Assembly (NCBI GenBank): GCA_006384855.1
Contig: VCJN01000623.1
Span: 89,564-153,563 of the forward strand
Source of the DNA: Tetraselmis striata
Taxonomy: Eukaryota > Chlorophyta > Chlorodendrophyceae > Chlorodendrales > Chlorodendraceae
DNA: 64,000 nt
Direction: 5' to 3'
How positions within the stretch are numbered: position 1 is the stretch's first letter; the number at the start of each line of letters is the position of its first letter. The notes beneath the pieces are model-generated. The model searched no databases. It was not told the origin of the DNA and saw only the letters and a list, made by a program, of their open reading frames with translations. Made by a program: the position numbers and the translations under genes. Shown one piece after another: positions 1 through 12,600 of this stretch.

Positions 1-84
1 GAACACACTCAGTAAGTAGCATGAGGGGCATTCTAGGCACGACGTACAGCGACTGGAAAGGGAAGAGAAAGGCGAAGCTTCCCC

Positions 85-1568
85 TCACCAACTCGCCATT
101 TCGGCGGCGTCCGTATCCGCATCGGAGTCCATCGGCTTCAGGAGTGCCATTTTCGACAGCTGCAGCGGCGTCTGGATGGGCAAGTCAGGCTTGCTCCTGT
201 CCTCCGCATCGTCTGCCTGCATAAGCTGACGGTTCACGTTTGTGCGAGCATCAGCCAGCAGCGGTGCACAGGAGAGCGGAAACACCTTGGCACACGTGCC
301 ACAGCTCGGCTGAAAGAAGGCGGCATCATCGTCGCACGTGACAGTTTCGCTGCACGGTTGCCCGTCAGCGCCCGTGGCGGGCACGGCTGCTGCCAAAGTC
401 GTGTTTGTTTGCCTGCATCCGCAGCATCAAACAAGCGCACTATGAGTTTCCGTTGAGCATAGAAGCTCGTTGAGATAGCGGATACTAGTCGCTAAATCTG
501 AATGGAACCTAATACTAAGATGCATCAAGTAGACAGCTGGATAATTGTCGTAGTCGTAGCCTTTGACATATGGCCCGTTGACAGTGGAAATTGGCAAATT
601 GCGCAGTAACTCGGCACCGATACGCAGCACATCGCGACTTTTCGCGCAGCATACCCTGACGTGCAACACCTACGCGATGACATTGCTCTAGCGTAAGCCT
701 GCGGTGCGGGCAAAAAGGTGGCGGGATCGTAGCTGGCGTGCTGTGGGACGGATTGTTCGTGGTACGAGTACCCATCGTAGCGATGATCCAACAACTCCCG
801 TCACGCATCGCGTCGACGTGACACAACCCGCCGCCAGACCCACGGGTTCTCCACCGTCACGAGCATTGATGAAACTGAGGATGTTTGGAATGATATGGAA
901 TGGGAGGAACAGCGCAATTCCGTGTGTTTGCGGTCTCGTGCCCTGGTCGTGCGTGTTCGTTCTGCCGCGGCCTTGGCGTAGGTCAGGTACTATGGAGATA
1001 CCGTACTGGCACTCGCGCGGGCTCGTAATTTATATTAGCCACCGTATGTGCACCGGCTACGGGGCGTCGTCCACGGCCCCCGGGGCGTCGTACTAACTCA
1101 GGATTGTCTGAGCCTTGGAGGCAGCCCCATCACGGCCCCGTCTGCTTAACTGGAGAGATCTCGGCGGCTTCAAACAGTTCCTGGAAGGAAACCAGACGAA
1201 GAAGCGCACCTTGTACACCTCTGGACGCATAGCCTGTCCCCGCGGACGTGCCAAGCGTCAAATCCCAGGCCATCATCGCCCTCATCATCAAAATCCGCCC
1301 TGTCTGTCTCGTGTCGTCCACAGTTCTCGGGCGCGCAAGCTCCAGGACAGCGTGTAGCTGCGTATGCTGGAGTTCCAGACTCGCAGAAAACTAAGTCGCC
1401 TGGTGCACGCACTTCGCACTTGACGCCAGCTGTCACTTGGTGGTGTGCATCGCGCAGGGAACCAACAAGCTGGGAACGGGCGGTGGCTCCGATGGGGGCG
1501 GCTTTGAAGAGCAGAAAGATAATTGCCACGCCCGCCAGAGCACTGACAGACGAAGGCCTCGACCGCAT
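85..1568 (-). CDS. Possible small secreted cysteine-rich protein (multi-exon)
   Basis: I do not recognise a family. An open stretch starting at 1568 encodes a typical signal peptide: a short basic start, then a hydrophobic core containing AGVAIIFLLF, ending near an ATA motif. It is followed by a Cys-rich segment (spacing about C-x10-C, C-x3-C, C-x4-C). Further downstream on the same strand, about 384-293 encodes another Cys-rich segment (PCSETVTC, SCGTCAK) between a good CAG acceptor and a GTG donor. About 218-85 encodes an acidic tail ending DAAEMASW and a stop. The last two pieces join in phase 0 across a roughly 75-bp intron. How the signal-peptide exon connects to them is unresolved, so these may be two genes. 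Inference only: a secreted or cell-surface protein. Confidence 0.33.
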
Positions 1569-2355
1569 GGTGGCCAGATGACGTTGCTGGAAGCCTAAAC
1601 GTTAACGGTGACTTCCACCCCTCGCGTACAAGGCAGGTTGACGTATTTCAGGGGACTCGCACGGCTTGTCCGCCGTTATTTCAGCACGTGTGCAATGCCA
1701 TCAATTGTGATGATGACCCGCCTGTAGTCAGTCGTCCCCGCGACGTTCCTATCCTCCCCGAGGTAAGCAGGTGTCATCACCCGACCGCAAGTGGATACTA
1801 CCCGTAGTGTCCTGTATATATCTGTACCTCCCCGTCGTAGTTACTTGCCGCATTCGAATACCGGTACCCGTACCTGGCTGGTATCAGTACCTGATATGTA
1901 CTGTACACGGATCATCGGACGATGACGAGTCATCATCCGGCTGTTTGCACAGTCAGTATCTCCATAGGGCTACGAGCACCGGTACCGGCCTGACGCCGCC
2001 GCCGGCAGCGTCTTCTTGTCATTCATCGACGACAACAACCATTATCCCGGTGGTCATTGCGCATAGAATACGGAGGTACATCGCGATTATTACTGTCCGC
2101 CATGCGCATATCATAGATATGTATTGAGATTTGTACTGCCCGGACGTGTACGGGTGCCAACGCAATAGTACGGGTACAATAGCCCAGCATATATTTTTTG
2201 CTCCCAGTGTGTGCCGGCAAAGTCAGAATGTCATGATGAATCCGTAATCGTTGCGTCTATATACTGTTAGTATTTGATATATTACTGGCCACCCTCTTGG
2301 CATTATCGGGGGTCGTCCCTCTGATTTCCGATATCGCCTTCTGCTGCTAGCTCAT

Positions 2356-2983
2356 GTAAATATATTACTGGTGTGAATTACAAAAAGGGCAGTTCCCCAG
2401 AATTAGAAAATCAACACAGCAAGCCGCCTAAAAGCGGCCCGCATCCCGCATAAGGCGGGATGGATGAGTGATGCGCACACGGTTCAGAGTCCGGGCCACG
2501 CGAGCACGTGTGTGTGTAGGTGATCCTCGGACGTGCTGTGCAGCTTCAGCAACGGGATGGGAGACGAATCTGCGCCGTCTGATGAGGCAGCGAGCACGCT
2601 CTCGAGCGGCCACCAAGCTCAGGACCCCGAGGAAATCTCTTGCGAGCAAGGCCTCCTGGTGAGCCCGGGTGATGCACCGAGTGCCCCGCGATGAGAGGGC
2701 ACCCCGGTCCGCAGCCAAGCATGCGATACCACGCACTGTGCGGTGCACCCCCTTGCTCACCTCACCCACTGTGCCGAAGACCATGCCCGTGTACTCCGAC
2801 ATATCCAGGATGTCTCGAAGAGGACCCTTCTGTCCGGGCTCCGTGTTGTGCCACGCCGCGTCCCGCGCAGCCAACCCCCGTTGTATGTCGCCCAACAGGG
2901 AGCGCTCAAACCGATCCACAGCTGTGGCCCGGGGCACTGAAGTGTACTTGACCCCGTACCGCAGTAGTAAATATATTACTGGT
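2356..2983. repeat. 17-bp direct repeats bounding a 0.6-kb segment
   Basis: The word gtaaatatattactggt occurs exactly at 2356-2372 and again at 2967-2983, on either side of the unrecognised ORF. The left copy runs into tactggtgtgaattacaaa (2366 onward), and a 23-bp match beginning there recurs at 47803-47825. This looks like debris of a dispersed element, possibly its flanking duplication. Confidence 0.5.
2428..2937 (-). CDS. Unrecognised 169-aa ORF between direct repeats
   Basis: An uninterrupted minus-strand frame, arginine-rich towards its C-terminus, with a central segment around EYTGMVFGTVGEVSKGVHR. The hydrophobic strand followed by a glycine turn and a helix weakly resembles the C-terminal tails of some algal retrotransposon polyproteins. 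That is an impression, not an assignment. The exact 17-bp direct repeats on either side suggest it sits inside a mobile remnant. No introns, catalytic motif or zinc site can be named. High GC alone can keep a frame this long open, so it may not be a gene. Confidence 0.25.
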   Translation of the reverse strand: MPRATAVDRFERSLLGDIQRGLAARDAAWHNTEPGQKGPLRDILDMSEYTGMVFGTVGEVSKGVHRTVRGIACLAADRGALSSRGTRCITRAHQEALLARDFLGVLSLVAARERARCLIRRRRFVSHPVAEAAQHVRGSPTHTRARVARTLNRVRITHPSRLMRDAGRF

Positions 2984-3893
2984 AGCAGGCGCGGGCGAGG
3001 AAAACAAGGCCGCTAACACTTTAAGTTTATGATGCCCGTGCCGCCCGAGTACACGAGTACAGCGGGTATGTTTCTAGCAAGGTGGCACACCTGATCGCAT
3101 ATGCCCAACAATACAGGGGGTAAACTAAAGGACAACGTCCCCCGATAAGGTAATCGTACATGAGCTAGCGCACAGCAAGGCGATATCGGAAACGCAGAGG
3201 CTAACACTCCCCAATAATGCCAGAGAGGTGGAGTGGAGAGGGTCAGGTCACACCGTACACAGCGCATCAGCGGTTACCCCTGAATATGAGGCTGTTCTAA
3301 AGAGGGTACGAAGACAGCAAGTGCGTCTGAGGGTACCGGTGCACATGAAACGATAATCTTTCTGCACGCGCTAATTATGAATGACTAACCCTACGCACAC
3401 CGTACCCGTACCCTAATATCAAACCCAGCGCATAGCGCGCGCCATGTTACTACAGTACTAACTAGTACCCGGGTACGGGTACTGCCGAACTGCCGCAGCA
3501 TCGTCCGGTGCTGGCGCGAATCGGCTGCGGGTGGCATATGGTGGTGATTACATGTGCTAGACGCAACATCCAAGAAATCCACACAGAAATCCAGACTGCT
3601 CTTTTCAGAAATCGGCTGCGGGTGGTATCAAGGATTGGCAGCCCAGCCACCCGAGGTGAATAATACTCGTGGTGGAATCACGCAACATCGGAGGTATCCT
3701 GCCAAGGTCTGACAACAACTATCGTTATGCTCCGAGCGCCTTCTGCTCCCGGTAACGGTACCGGTAGTCGCTACTTGCACAAGTAGCCGAGTTCCAAAGT
3801 AGCGCATATCCTCACTCGTCCTGGTACGGGTATTTGCGGGTCGGCTTCAGCCGTCGGCGGCTAAAACGGATTATCAGCAACTGACAGCGAGCT

Positions 3894-5676
3894 ATGATGA
3901 TGCGTGCAATGCGATTCAACTCCACGGACGGCGTTTCCGTTGTGCAGCAATGTGTTCCAGTCCCAGGACCGAACCAGGCTCTGGTACGCGTCCTGCGTGC
4001 TGGAGTGTGCTCCACTGACTTGGAGATAACAAAAGGCTACGTTCCAGGTGCGAATACAGTTCACCTGCTGGGGTCGAGTGAACAAGCCGTCCACAGCCCC
4101 ACATATGTCATTCCCACAGCGTCTGGTACCTACCTGTCTTCTCATCAGCTGATGTGCCTCTGTGTGGATGGACGGACTACAGCAAGTGTTGCAGTCGCGG
4201 TATTCACGGGGCAGCGTGAGAGCCCCGCTGTCCCTCGATCGCTGAACAGGTTTCGACTCTGTCATGGGCCACGAGTTTGTGGGGCGAGTGGAGAGCTGCG
4301 CGTCCGCGCCGCAGTGGGTCGGAAAGACGGTATGCGGGGAAATAAACTTTGCGTGCCAAACTTGCGGAGTGTGTAGTCGCAAGGACGACATGGCGCGAAA
4401 CCACTGTCCCAACCGCACAGTCTTTGGCATCATCTGCCAGGACGGATGCTTTGCAGACTACACCGTCATGCCGGTGGCAAATCTCATTGAGGTGCCATTG
4501 TCCGTCACCTTGCAAGAGGCGGTATTTGTGGAGCCGCTTGCAGCTGCTTGCCGGTGAGCATTGCCCAGTGACTGCGCTGGCTCGGGCCAGCAGTGCCGTC
4601 CCATCAAGCCTGAGCGAGGGAGCCCAGCACAGAGGTCACTAACAATGCCATGCCGTCTATTTAATTCACCCCGTCGTGTCGCTTTGTCAGGATTATGGAG
4701 CAGAATCACGTCAAGGCGAGCGACAAAGTCGCTGTTGTTGGTGATGGGAAGCTCGGTCTCCTCATTGCGAGGGCCGTTTTGAGCAGCGGCATCGTGGACA
4801 GCCTGACCATCTTCGGGAGGCATTCCTCCAAGATGGAGCTCGTCGACGGAGCGACACGACTCATTGCTTCTCCAGCGGCGGAATCCATGTACGCTGGTAC
4901 TTTTGACGTCTGCATCGACGCAACGGGTACGAGTGAAGGGAACCTGTCCGAACGTGTCGTCACTTGTTTGCCGATCTCCATGTGGACCGCTGATCCATCC
5001 GTATGCCATCACCGTGCCTCCCCGAAGGTTCACCGCAGGGGATTGCCTTTGCGGTGAGCGTGACCAAGCCGCTGGGAACGGTGGTGCAGAAGTCCACATG
5101 CTCGGCAGCGGGCGGGGCGCCTCTGACTGTATCGCTCATCAACACCATCGTGGTAGATGAGAAGAAGCTGGTTGGGAGCCGCTGCGGTCCCTTCGACACC
5201 GCCATGGCGATGCTGGCAAAGCCCGAGGTCAAGAGCCTCCTGCAGGTGAGAGAGTCTACTCCACACCCATGACGTGCTCATGCAAGGGACAGAGCCGGGC
5301 CGCCCCGCCAATCAGGCAGCCTGGAGTGGCTGGCTGCGTTGGATGCATTTGTGACTTCTGCATCCACATCCCCGGTGTCTTTTCCTTGAATGCAACTTGT
5401 CATTGAAAGTGCCATAGTCATACCTCATGGAAGCTCGCGCGCTTCCACTGCTTTGCCGTCAACTGCTTCAGCGCGGCGACAGTGCGCTGGTGAATGCTGG
5501 CGACTGCGGCAGCTCTCAACGCTGCATGGTTGGCTCACCACCCTCACTGCCCTTGTCATTGCCTGCATCAGAGGATGGTGAGCTCCACGTTCCCGCTCAG
5601 TCATGGGATAGAAGCCCTTTCACAAGCCCGGACGAAAGGAGTGCTGAAGGTGCTGATCGACATGGAGATGGCGTAA
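3894..5676 (+). CDS. Zinc-dependent MDR-superfamily dehydrogenase (threonine/alcohol dehydrogenase-like)
   Basis: Five exons: 3894-4047, 4250-4553, 4691 to about 4926-4958, 5039-5245 and 5572-5676, giving about 340 residues, usual for the family. The first junction closes to KGYVPGFDSVMGHEFVG, the medium-chain dehydrogenase core. Catalytic zinc ligands are the Cys of GVCSTD and the His-Glu of GHEF. Structural zinc ligands are the clustered cysteines of CQTCGVCSRKDD plus NHCPNR. The Rossmann segment follows (VAVVGDGKLGLLIA), then CIDATGTSEG and KPLGTVVQKSTC. The C-terminus ends LIDMEMA. The donor after TSEG is unresolved: the obvious GT sites are out of phase, and a phase-0 GT at 4956 or 4959 would add a few residues. 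The family oxidises alcohols or amino-alcohols with NAD(P)+; the substrate cannot be read from sequence. Likely cytosolic, as no targeting peptide is evident. Confidence 0.85.
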
Positions 5677-6660
5677 CAAGTGTGGCATGGGCGTCGTGGC
5701 AGCACTTGCTACCTGTCCTTACCACCAAACTTAGCACCTAAGGAACGATGTCTCGCGAAAGAGATATAAAATTGTGGAGCTCCCGACACATTCTCATGAT
5801 CTGAATTGTACAGCCGCTAGACGTGGCTTGTACATGGCATGACGCGTGCATGGAAGGATCCCTCAGCTAATTCGTGCCTGCCCTGCCCAGGCCCATGGGT
5901 CTGCTTGGCACCTGTCCATGTCTCTTAGAAATACCGGCCACGCACTTGTTTTCCATTGCTGTCCCGGCCTACCATCCGTTTCGTTGCATGTGTTGTTGAT
6001 GTGAAGTCTTGTCCCAGCAGAGATGAGAGGCCGCACTCACAGGCCGTAATTCTCCAGAGTGTCTTTCCTGCTCTGTTGGCCTCTGGTGCAGTATGTGCAA
6101 GACATCTAACCTAATTGCACGCAACTGCCTCATTGGGGGTCCATGCCCAATAAATACCCCTGCATTGTTTGCGGCGTGCATGCAATCTAGCACACACAAG
6201 TAGTTTACCCGCTAAGCCTCGCCACCTGTGAGATGCATGCACATAGCGATACACATGTAATCGTCAAGTGTAAGAGGCCGCGCAAACATCCTCGCGCGTC
6301 CCGGCCATTCGCAAACCAGTCGCCCACTGCTATTCCATCTTCGAAGGTGTTTCTTGCTTTCGTGTCTGATTGTAATTTCAAAATCCATAGAGCACGGGCA
6401 CCTGCTCACCTACATTCAAATGCTTCTTCCTGTGCCCTTGCATGCCTACCGTTACGTGTGAGGAAGTTCTGTGTAATTGAGCGGCGGCAGTGGATTCATC
6501 TAGCACCTGCCTTTGCCTTGCGTCGTCACAGAGCTGCTGCGCTCGCCGCCCGCAGCCCCGTGCTTCATCGCACTGCAAAGTGTGCATGTGCGGTTATTCT
6601 GCCGTGGCTGGTGGATGAGGGCGAGCTGGCAACCCTGGCAGCCCTCACACGCCCAGCCGC
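5677..6660. other. Intergenic space between convergent genes
   Basis: The 3' ends of the dehydrogenase (+) and the GAF gene (-) face each other across about 1 kb. I see no coding or repeat structure beyond AT-richer DNA that probably holds both 3' UTRs. Confidence 0.5.
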
Positions 6661-9600
6661 CTAGACCTCGTCGTCAAACTTTATGGCCCTCTTCGACTTG
6701 GACGCCTTAGTTGCTGGTGGCTCTCTGGCCTCCTCCGCGCTGGACAATTGGGCGCCGGCAGCAAGAGAGGCCTTCAGGAAGTTGGTGACCGCCATGCCGG
6801 CCACCTGCGCGAGCTCCTCAAACACGGCTTCTGCAGCAAGATCACCCTGCACGCGGCTTGACTCCGCTGCACGGCAGCAGACAGTGCAGATATGAGCGCG
6901 CCATTGGGGCAAGGACGGCGCCATGGGGAATGCCCTTTCCACAACACTGGCCTCAGGTTTTGGGGGTTTTTAGAGTATTCAAGAGCCTCACACACGGGGG
7001 CAAAGAGTTGCGGGCTGATGGCGCAACCAGCCGGTGTGGCACAGGCCTCGATGGCCTTGGCTGGACGCGGTGGCCAGGAAAGGGGAAGGCCGAGTGGAGG
7101 GCAATGGAGCGCTCCGGTGGAGAGTGTGTTTGGCGAGGGGTGGGCTTGCTGAGCAACCATCTCCCGATCAGCGAGTCCGCATGATCAATATGTCACGTTG
7201 GTAGTTCACGTGCGACATGCCAAGAGAGATGGGGGGGGGGGGGGGGGGGCGGGGGGGAGGGGGGGGGGGGGGGGGGGGGCTATACTGAGTAGTAGTGTGT
7301 TATGTCGGAACCCCTCTGGTGTGCCAAATACAAATTTTATGCCTTGCTTTATATCTACCTGCAAGGTGGCGATAGCGTATAGGTTCTGGTTCTGGCGGGA
7401 GGGGCACTCGTCAAGGCAGGAAGGCAGGACAGTCGGCCCCACATACGGCGGGGTGTCTCACCTCGGAATGTGCCAACCATCAGCGCTCCGATGACAGCCG
7501 CGAGCGGGTCTCCAGTGTGTTGGACAAATCTCGTCAGCGCAGCAGGTTTCCCGCCTGCTTTCCCCCCGATGGCGCACACACATGAGCAACGTCAGTCAGT
7601 GGCATGCTTTCCTGCCAATCATGACACCAGTGTCACCTCATTCTACCGATACCGATACCTCATCATTCTGTACATATACAGGGGCTGCGTGTAAATATAG
7701 GTGCGTGGATGTGAGCAAGGGAGAAAAGGAGGGAAATGGTGAAAGTGCAGTGGTACATGATGAGGGGGCGGTAGCGCATCACCCATCACCCAACCCCATT
7801 CCACACATGGCTGCAGCTCCATGCGCAATGCTTCATGGCAGGGTGTGAAATGCACACAAGCGCCAGACGCGAGCAAGAGTGCGGGGGCGGCCCATACCTG
7901 GCTTGCCGGTTACGGCCTGGGTGCGTGGAAGGGGGATGCAGATGACGTCCGAGGTGACTCGCCCCCCCACGGTGTCCACGCCCTGCACCCAGCTGCCGCC
8001 CTCCTGCAGCACGACACCGAGCCAGCGGCACGTGACGTGAGAACGCCCGCCCACCCAGCTGCATGCGCATACCGGGAGGGAAGCAATCCGGGGAGGGGGG
8101 GGAGACGGGCAAACCTCGATTTCTGAGGATCTGGCCCGTGTCATGCTGCGGCTGTGGAACGCCTCACGCAGCAGCGGAGGCGCTTTGAGCATCAAAAACT
8201 TGCCGCCGCCTGGCCAAGCGACGCACAGCTATCTCAGCCCGCCAGCATTCTACAGGGGCACCATGGAGCACCGCCCATGGCAGGGAGGCGTACCGCTGTC
8301 CTCCTCGCCTGCCACTGTTGAAAAGACTTGCACCGTGCGGGCGTCAAACCTGAGGGTTGTTTCCATCTGCGGACAAGCAGATTCACATTCAAGTCAGAGC
8401 CATGCACAAACGTCTGCAAGCACGCGGGGAGCGGCTGAATGCTGCTGTTGCTTGTGCAGGTGGCCCCGAGCCGCTGTCCGCCGTGACGCCTTCGGCGCAT
8501 CACCTCAGTGAGCACGTAGAGCCGCGCCCAGGTTCCGTTCATGAGCGTCATCGTCTGTGGGAGCAGTGAGGCGGCAATCAGCGCGAAAAGCCCGGCGCAG
8601 CTTGGGGTAGGTGGTGGGGGCCGCGCAGCAGGGCTCGAGTGCGCACGTGGTTGAGGATGATATGCGCGCATGTCGTTGGCTCGATGGAGGCGTGGATTTG
8701 AGGCGCCACCCACGCCAGCTCCTCCAGTTTATCCGCCAGCTTGTAGGCCTGCGCAGCATCGAGCGACAAGAAGTCCGCGCATCCAGCCTGTGCCTCAGAG
8801 GACGCTTGCAGCTGGGTGGGAAAGGCCGACGGGCACTGAGGTGGTCCTTTGGGGAAGGGGGTGCGGGAAGAGAGAGGGGGGGGGGGGGGGGGGGGTTGGG
8901 GGGCATACGCGGTTCAGCTCTACTTGTCGCTCGTAGCGGCGCAGTATGCAGGAGATCATCTGAACAATGAAGTCCACCACCTCCTTTAAGACCTGACGAT
9001 ATCCACCGTTCACAGCGCTGCAGTCAGCATGGCAGGAAGGCACGCCACAGCCTGTCGTAGGGGCGCAGGCCATGGCTGCGGAGGCAGCAGGAACTTTTTG
9101 AAAGCGGGGGGTAATGCCCATAGCCATTGATCCCCAGTGCTCGGTGAGTGATCAAGTGGGTGGGGTGGATCCCAAAACAGGGCATTGCCAGCGCATTTGA
9201 AAGCAATACACAACGCTGCGAGCACATGGAAATGTCCGGCGAATACATTTAAGATGCGCTAAAACGGAAGTCCCAGAGATCGATGCACAAGGGGCGGGGT
9301 GTCGATGCAGCGTGTGACGGTGTCCCCTTTGCCCGCGCACCTCTTGATCCTCGTCCAGGAACATGCGCCTCCCGCCTGCGGCGCCTTTCGTGTGCTCCAA
9401 CACCGCGTTGCTGACCTGCACCACCCCGACCAGCTGTCGCTTGTTGGTGTCGTCCTCAAAGCGCATCCCCGCCCAGCGGCTGAGGACGGTGTTGTTGAGC
9501 AGCTTGCTCTTGCGAGGCGGCCGGCGGGTCTCCGTCGCAATGTGCACCCGCAGCACATCTGTGTCCTCCACCGCAAGCTGAGCGGCCGGCTTCAGGCCGA

Positions 9601-12600
9601 GCGCGAATGTCCGAATGGCAGCCGCGTCCCTCGGGGGCGCAAACATCGGGACCACGATGACGTTGCGCAGTCGCTCGTTCTCAAACCGCTCCCGGAGCCG
9701 GTCTGCCCGCCCCATGACTGACGCGCGCTCATCCTGCCGATGCACGCAGCAACAGGTGATCAGGCCAAAGCTGGGCTACGGGTAGCCCGTGCCGCAAGGG
9801 CTCCCTTCCGGTGTAGATACCCGCGCAAGGCTAAGGACGCGCATGCGTTGCTGCTAGCCAACGAGCCCGTCCAGGCAATGGGGAGTTTGATCTACGAGCA
9901 GGGCAGACAAGACATTCAGGTGCACGAGAACAGCAATACAACCGGGCGGTCTTTCTGTAATACTGTGTAACACTGAGTACCATACTGTGGCCATAACGCA
10001 AGACGGGTGTGCCATGGTGTATGAGCTGTTGTTAGCTCACAGTGAATACAACAGTACGACGAAAGGATGAGGAACGGGGGCAGGGGTACCTTCAAAGCGT
10101 CCAAGTCCACTCGGACGGGCTTCCCCGAGGTGCAGACCTCCCCCGCCATGGCGTGGACCAGGTGAAAGTGCTCGTGGAGTTGTCCGCGTGCGGTGCGCTT
10201 GGCACGCGCTGCAAACAGCGACTTCTCCGTGTTGTCTAGGAAGTAGATGCTGCACGCGGACGCGTTCACCTGTGGCATTCCGCCCCCGCAATATGAGCAA
10301 AGGCAATGAGCAACTGCGCTGATACACCTTTCCGCATAATCCACATAATCCCACCTCAGGCACAGTGCCAAGACTGCCCACGTGGGCAATTCCGACAGGG
10401 TTGCCAGGAGAATGATGGGGAGCACACCGCAATAGACGCCAGCTTCTCCGCATCTCTTGTCAGCTGCAGCATCTCCGTTCGGCAGGACGCAGCGCTCATG
10501 CTGTCATTAAGCGCGAGGCTGATGCAGCGCGTGCCGTACTCGTTGAGCAGCCTCGCGTTGTCCGGCCCGACTTCATGCTGGCTCGCCAGCTCGTTCACAT
10601 GCACCAGCTGTTCCAGCGTGGGGCCCGCCACGAGCGCGACCATCCGCGCGATGGTCTCGTCGCTCCTCGTGAACTTCTCCTCGTTCCCGCGGTATATGTG
10701 GAGGATTCCAATCATCTCCCCCTCGCGCGGCTCCGCATTCTTCCACATGGGTAAACACATCAGGCTCCGCGCCTGGACGAGCAGCCCACAAATCAGCGGC
10801 AGGGACGCCTTTGCCAGATGGGGACACCCCCACCCCACAAATGCGGTTTGAATCAGTTCGACATCTTGCCTCCGCATGCCAGCAGGAGAATGGCCCCACC
10901 TTGGGGCCGTCCCACTTGTCATTGTAGTGGTGATGGCTCCACGCATTGTTGATGGTGACGGGCATACGCGATTGCGCGGCAGCCTGAATGATGCACATGC
11001 GCGGGCCTTCCGTGAAGTAGGAGCAGCTGAGACGGGAGTCGTTGAGGCGGTCCACCCGCCCCCTCTCCTCGTCGACCAGGTACACCTTGGCGCCGGCCGC
11101 ATGCAGCACATCCTTCGCGACGCGCTGCAGCAGGTCCTCCAGCTGGCCCGCGTTCTTGGTTTCCTCCTGCATCTCCGTGAAAAACTCCACCAGGCGCACC
11201 TGCCTGTCCACCTCGCTGTGTGTGCGCAGTGTGCTGGGCACCAGGCGCTGGATGAGCGCGGTCTTCTCCTTCTGGTCCATCTTGCTGTAGTGCGTCATAA
11301 ACTCCGAGATGCTGATGTACCCCAGCCGCACCTGGGCGGTCACGCCACGAGGCGCACAACACATGTCAGCATATCGCCTGAGACAATACCGGCATCTTCA
11401 ATGGCGTGGTGTAGCAGTTCAGAGCAGGAGAGGGGGGTGGACAAGACATCAAGAAGTGCCCCACACGATTGGGGACTGACAGCCCTCAGTAATGACGGCG
11501 TTTCTGCCCACCTTTGCCAGAATGTCGGCTGAAGTCTTGTTGTGCATGAACTCCTTGTTGCGCGCCTCCAGCTGCTTGTGCTTCTCCTTGAAAGCTGCGC
11601 GATGGGGGCGGCCGCATGCGGTAGGTCAGCACCGCCACCAAGTCCCACCAGACGAGTGCCAGCTGGTGCGAAGGCATTGCCCTGGCGAGGCTTGCCTTTG
11701 GACTTCTCGATGTAATGCGCGGTTGCTGTCGTGAAGGTGTCTTCCTCCGGCGCATCGCTGGTAGTAGCTTGCTCATCTATCAGCTGGTACTGCCCGTCCC
11801 CTGCATGGGTCAGCTTCAAGGAGTTGTGGGGAGTCTTGGTGGTATTTGGCACCTGTCCGGCGTGGGCATGTCGTGTGAGAAGCTTAACATCGACGCCCGG
11901 CCCAAACGCTACCGCCCATGAGCATATCGCCTGCATTACATCCCTCAGGGTAGGACGTGTGAAGAAATGCAATTGATGCAGCGACAATCCCTCCTGCTCT
12001 CCATCCACAACAGCGGGTAACACTTGGCTTGAAGGCCCATTCACCCGCACAGTAGATGCGTCACTGATACGCCACAGCTTGTGACACTTGCAAAAGGTGT
12101 ACACGGCAATTTTCAATTGGGTTTCCGGGCCGCACAAAAACGAAATGCTTGGCACCATCACATCGGGGATTCTGTGCTATACTCGTGGTGCATTCTGATA
12201 TTTCGAAAAACTGCGAGTGCACCATCATTGGGACGTATGCGTTTTTCCTTCTCCGCAAAGGGGGGGGGGACCAATGATATCTAACAAACCCAACGAGTGG
12301 GTACTGGGTCAAGCCCCTGACGCCATGAATATGTATCCGCCACGAATACAAGTTTGCTGATGAAATGGAACCGGGCGTTGAGCTGAAGGGGAAAGGAGGC
12401 ACCCTACGTTCAGCGGCGGCGGCGGAAGCTTTGGCTTTGGCTTGCCCGCAGCAACGCCCCACCAGGACAGCGAACCGGTGCGGTCCATGTCGTCAGCCTG
12501 TTTCCCCGCGGACCGGCTGCTAGACCGGCTGGCGGCGTCCATTCCGCCGTGGCTGCTGCTCCGTGATGCTGCGCGCTCCACCTTGACCTCCGACATGCGC

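Larger units (their letters stand above)
1571..3893. other. Repeat-rich intergenic stretch, no clear host gene
   Basis: Apart from the ORF at 2428-2937 there is no convincing coding structure. Clusters of alternating GGTACC/CGGTAC words occur around 1855-1990, 3465-3485 and 3755-3770. Two short dispersed repeats (see the 2356-2983 entry) are present. Confidence 0.5.

Noticed and set aside
7198..7494. Gly-rich and Pro-rich ORFs across 7231-7279
   Set aside because: Products of the poly-G tract within an intron of the GAF gene.
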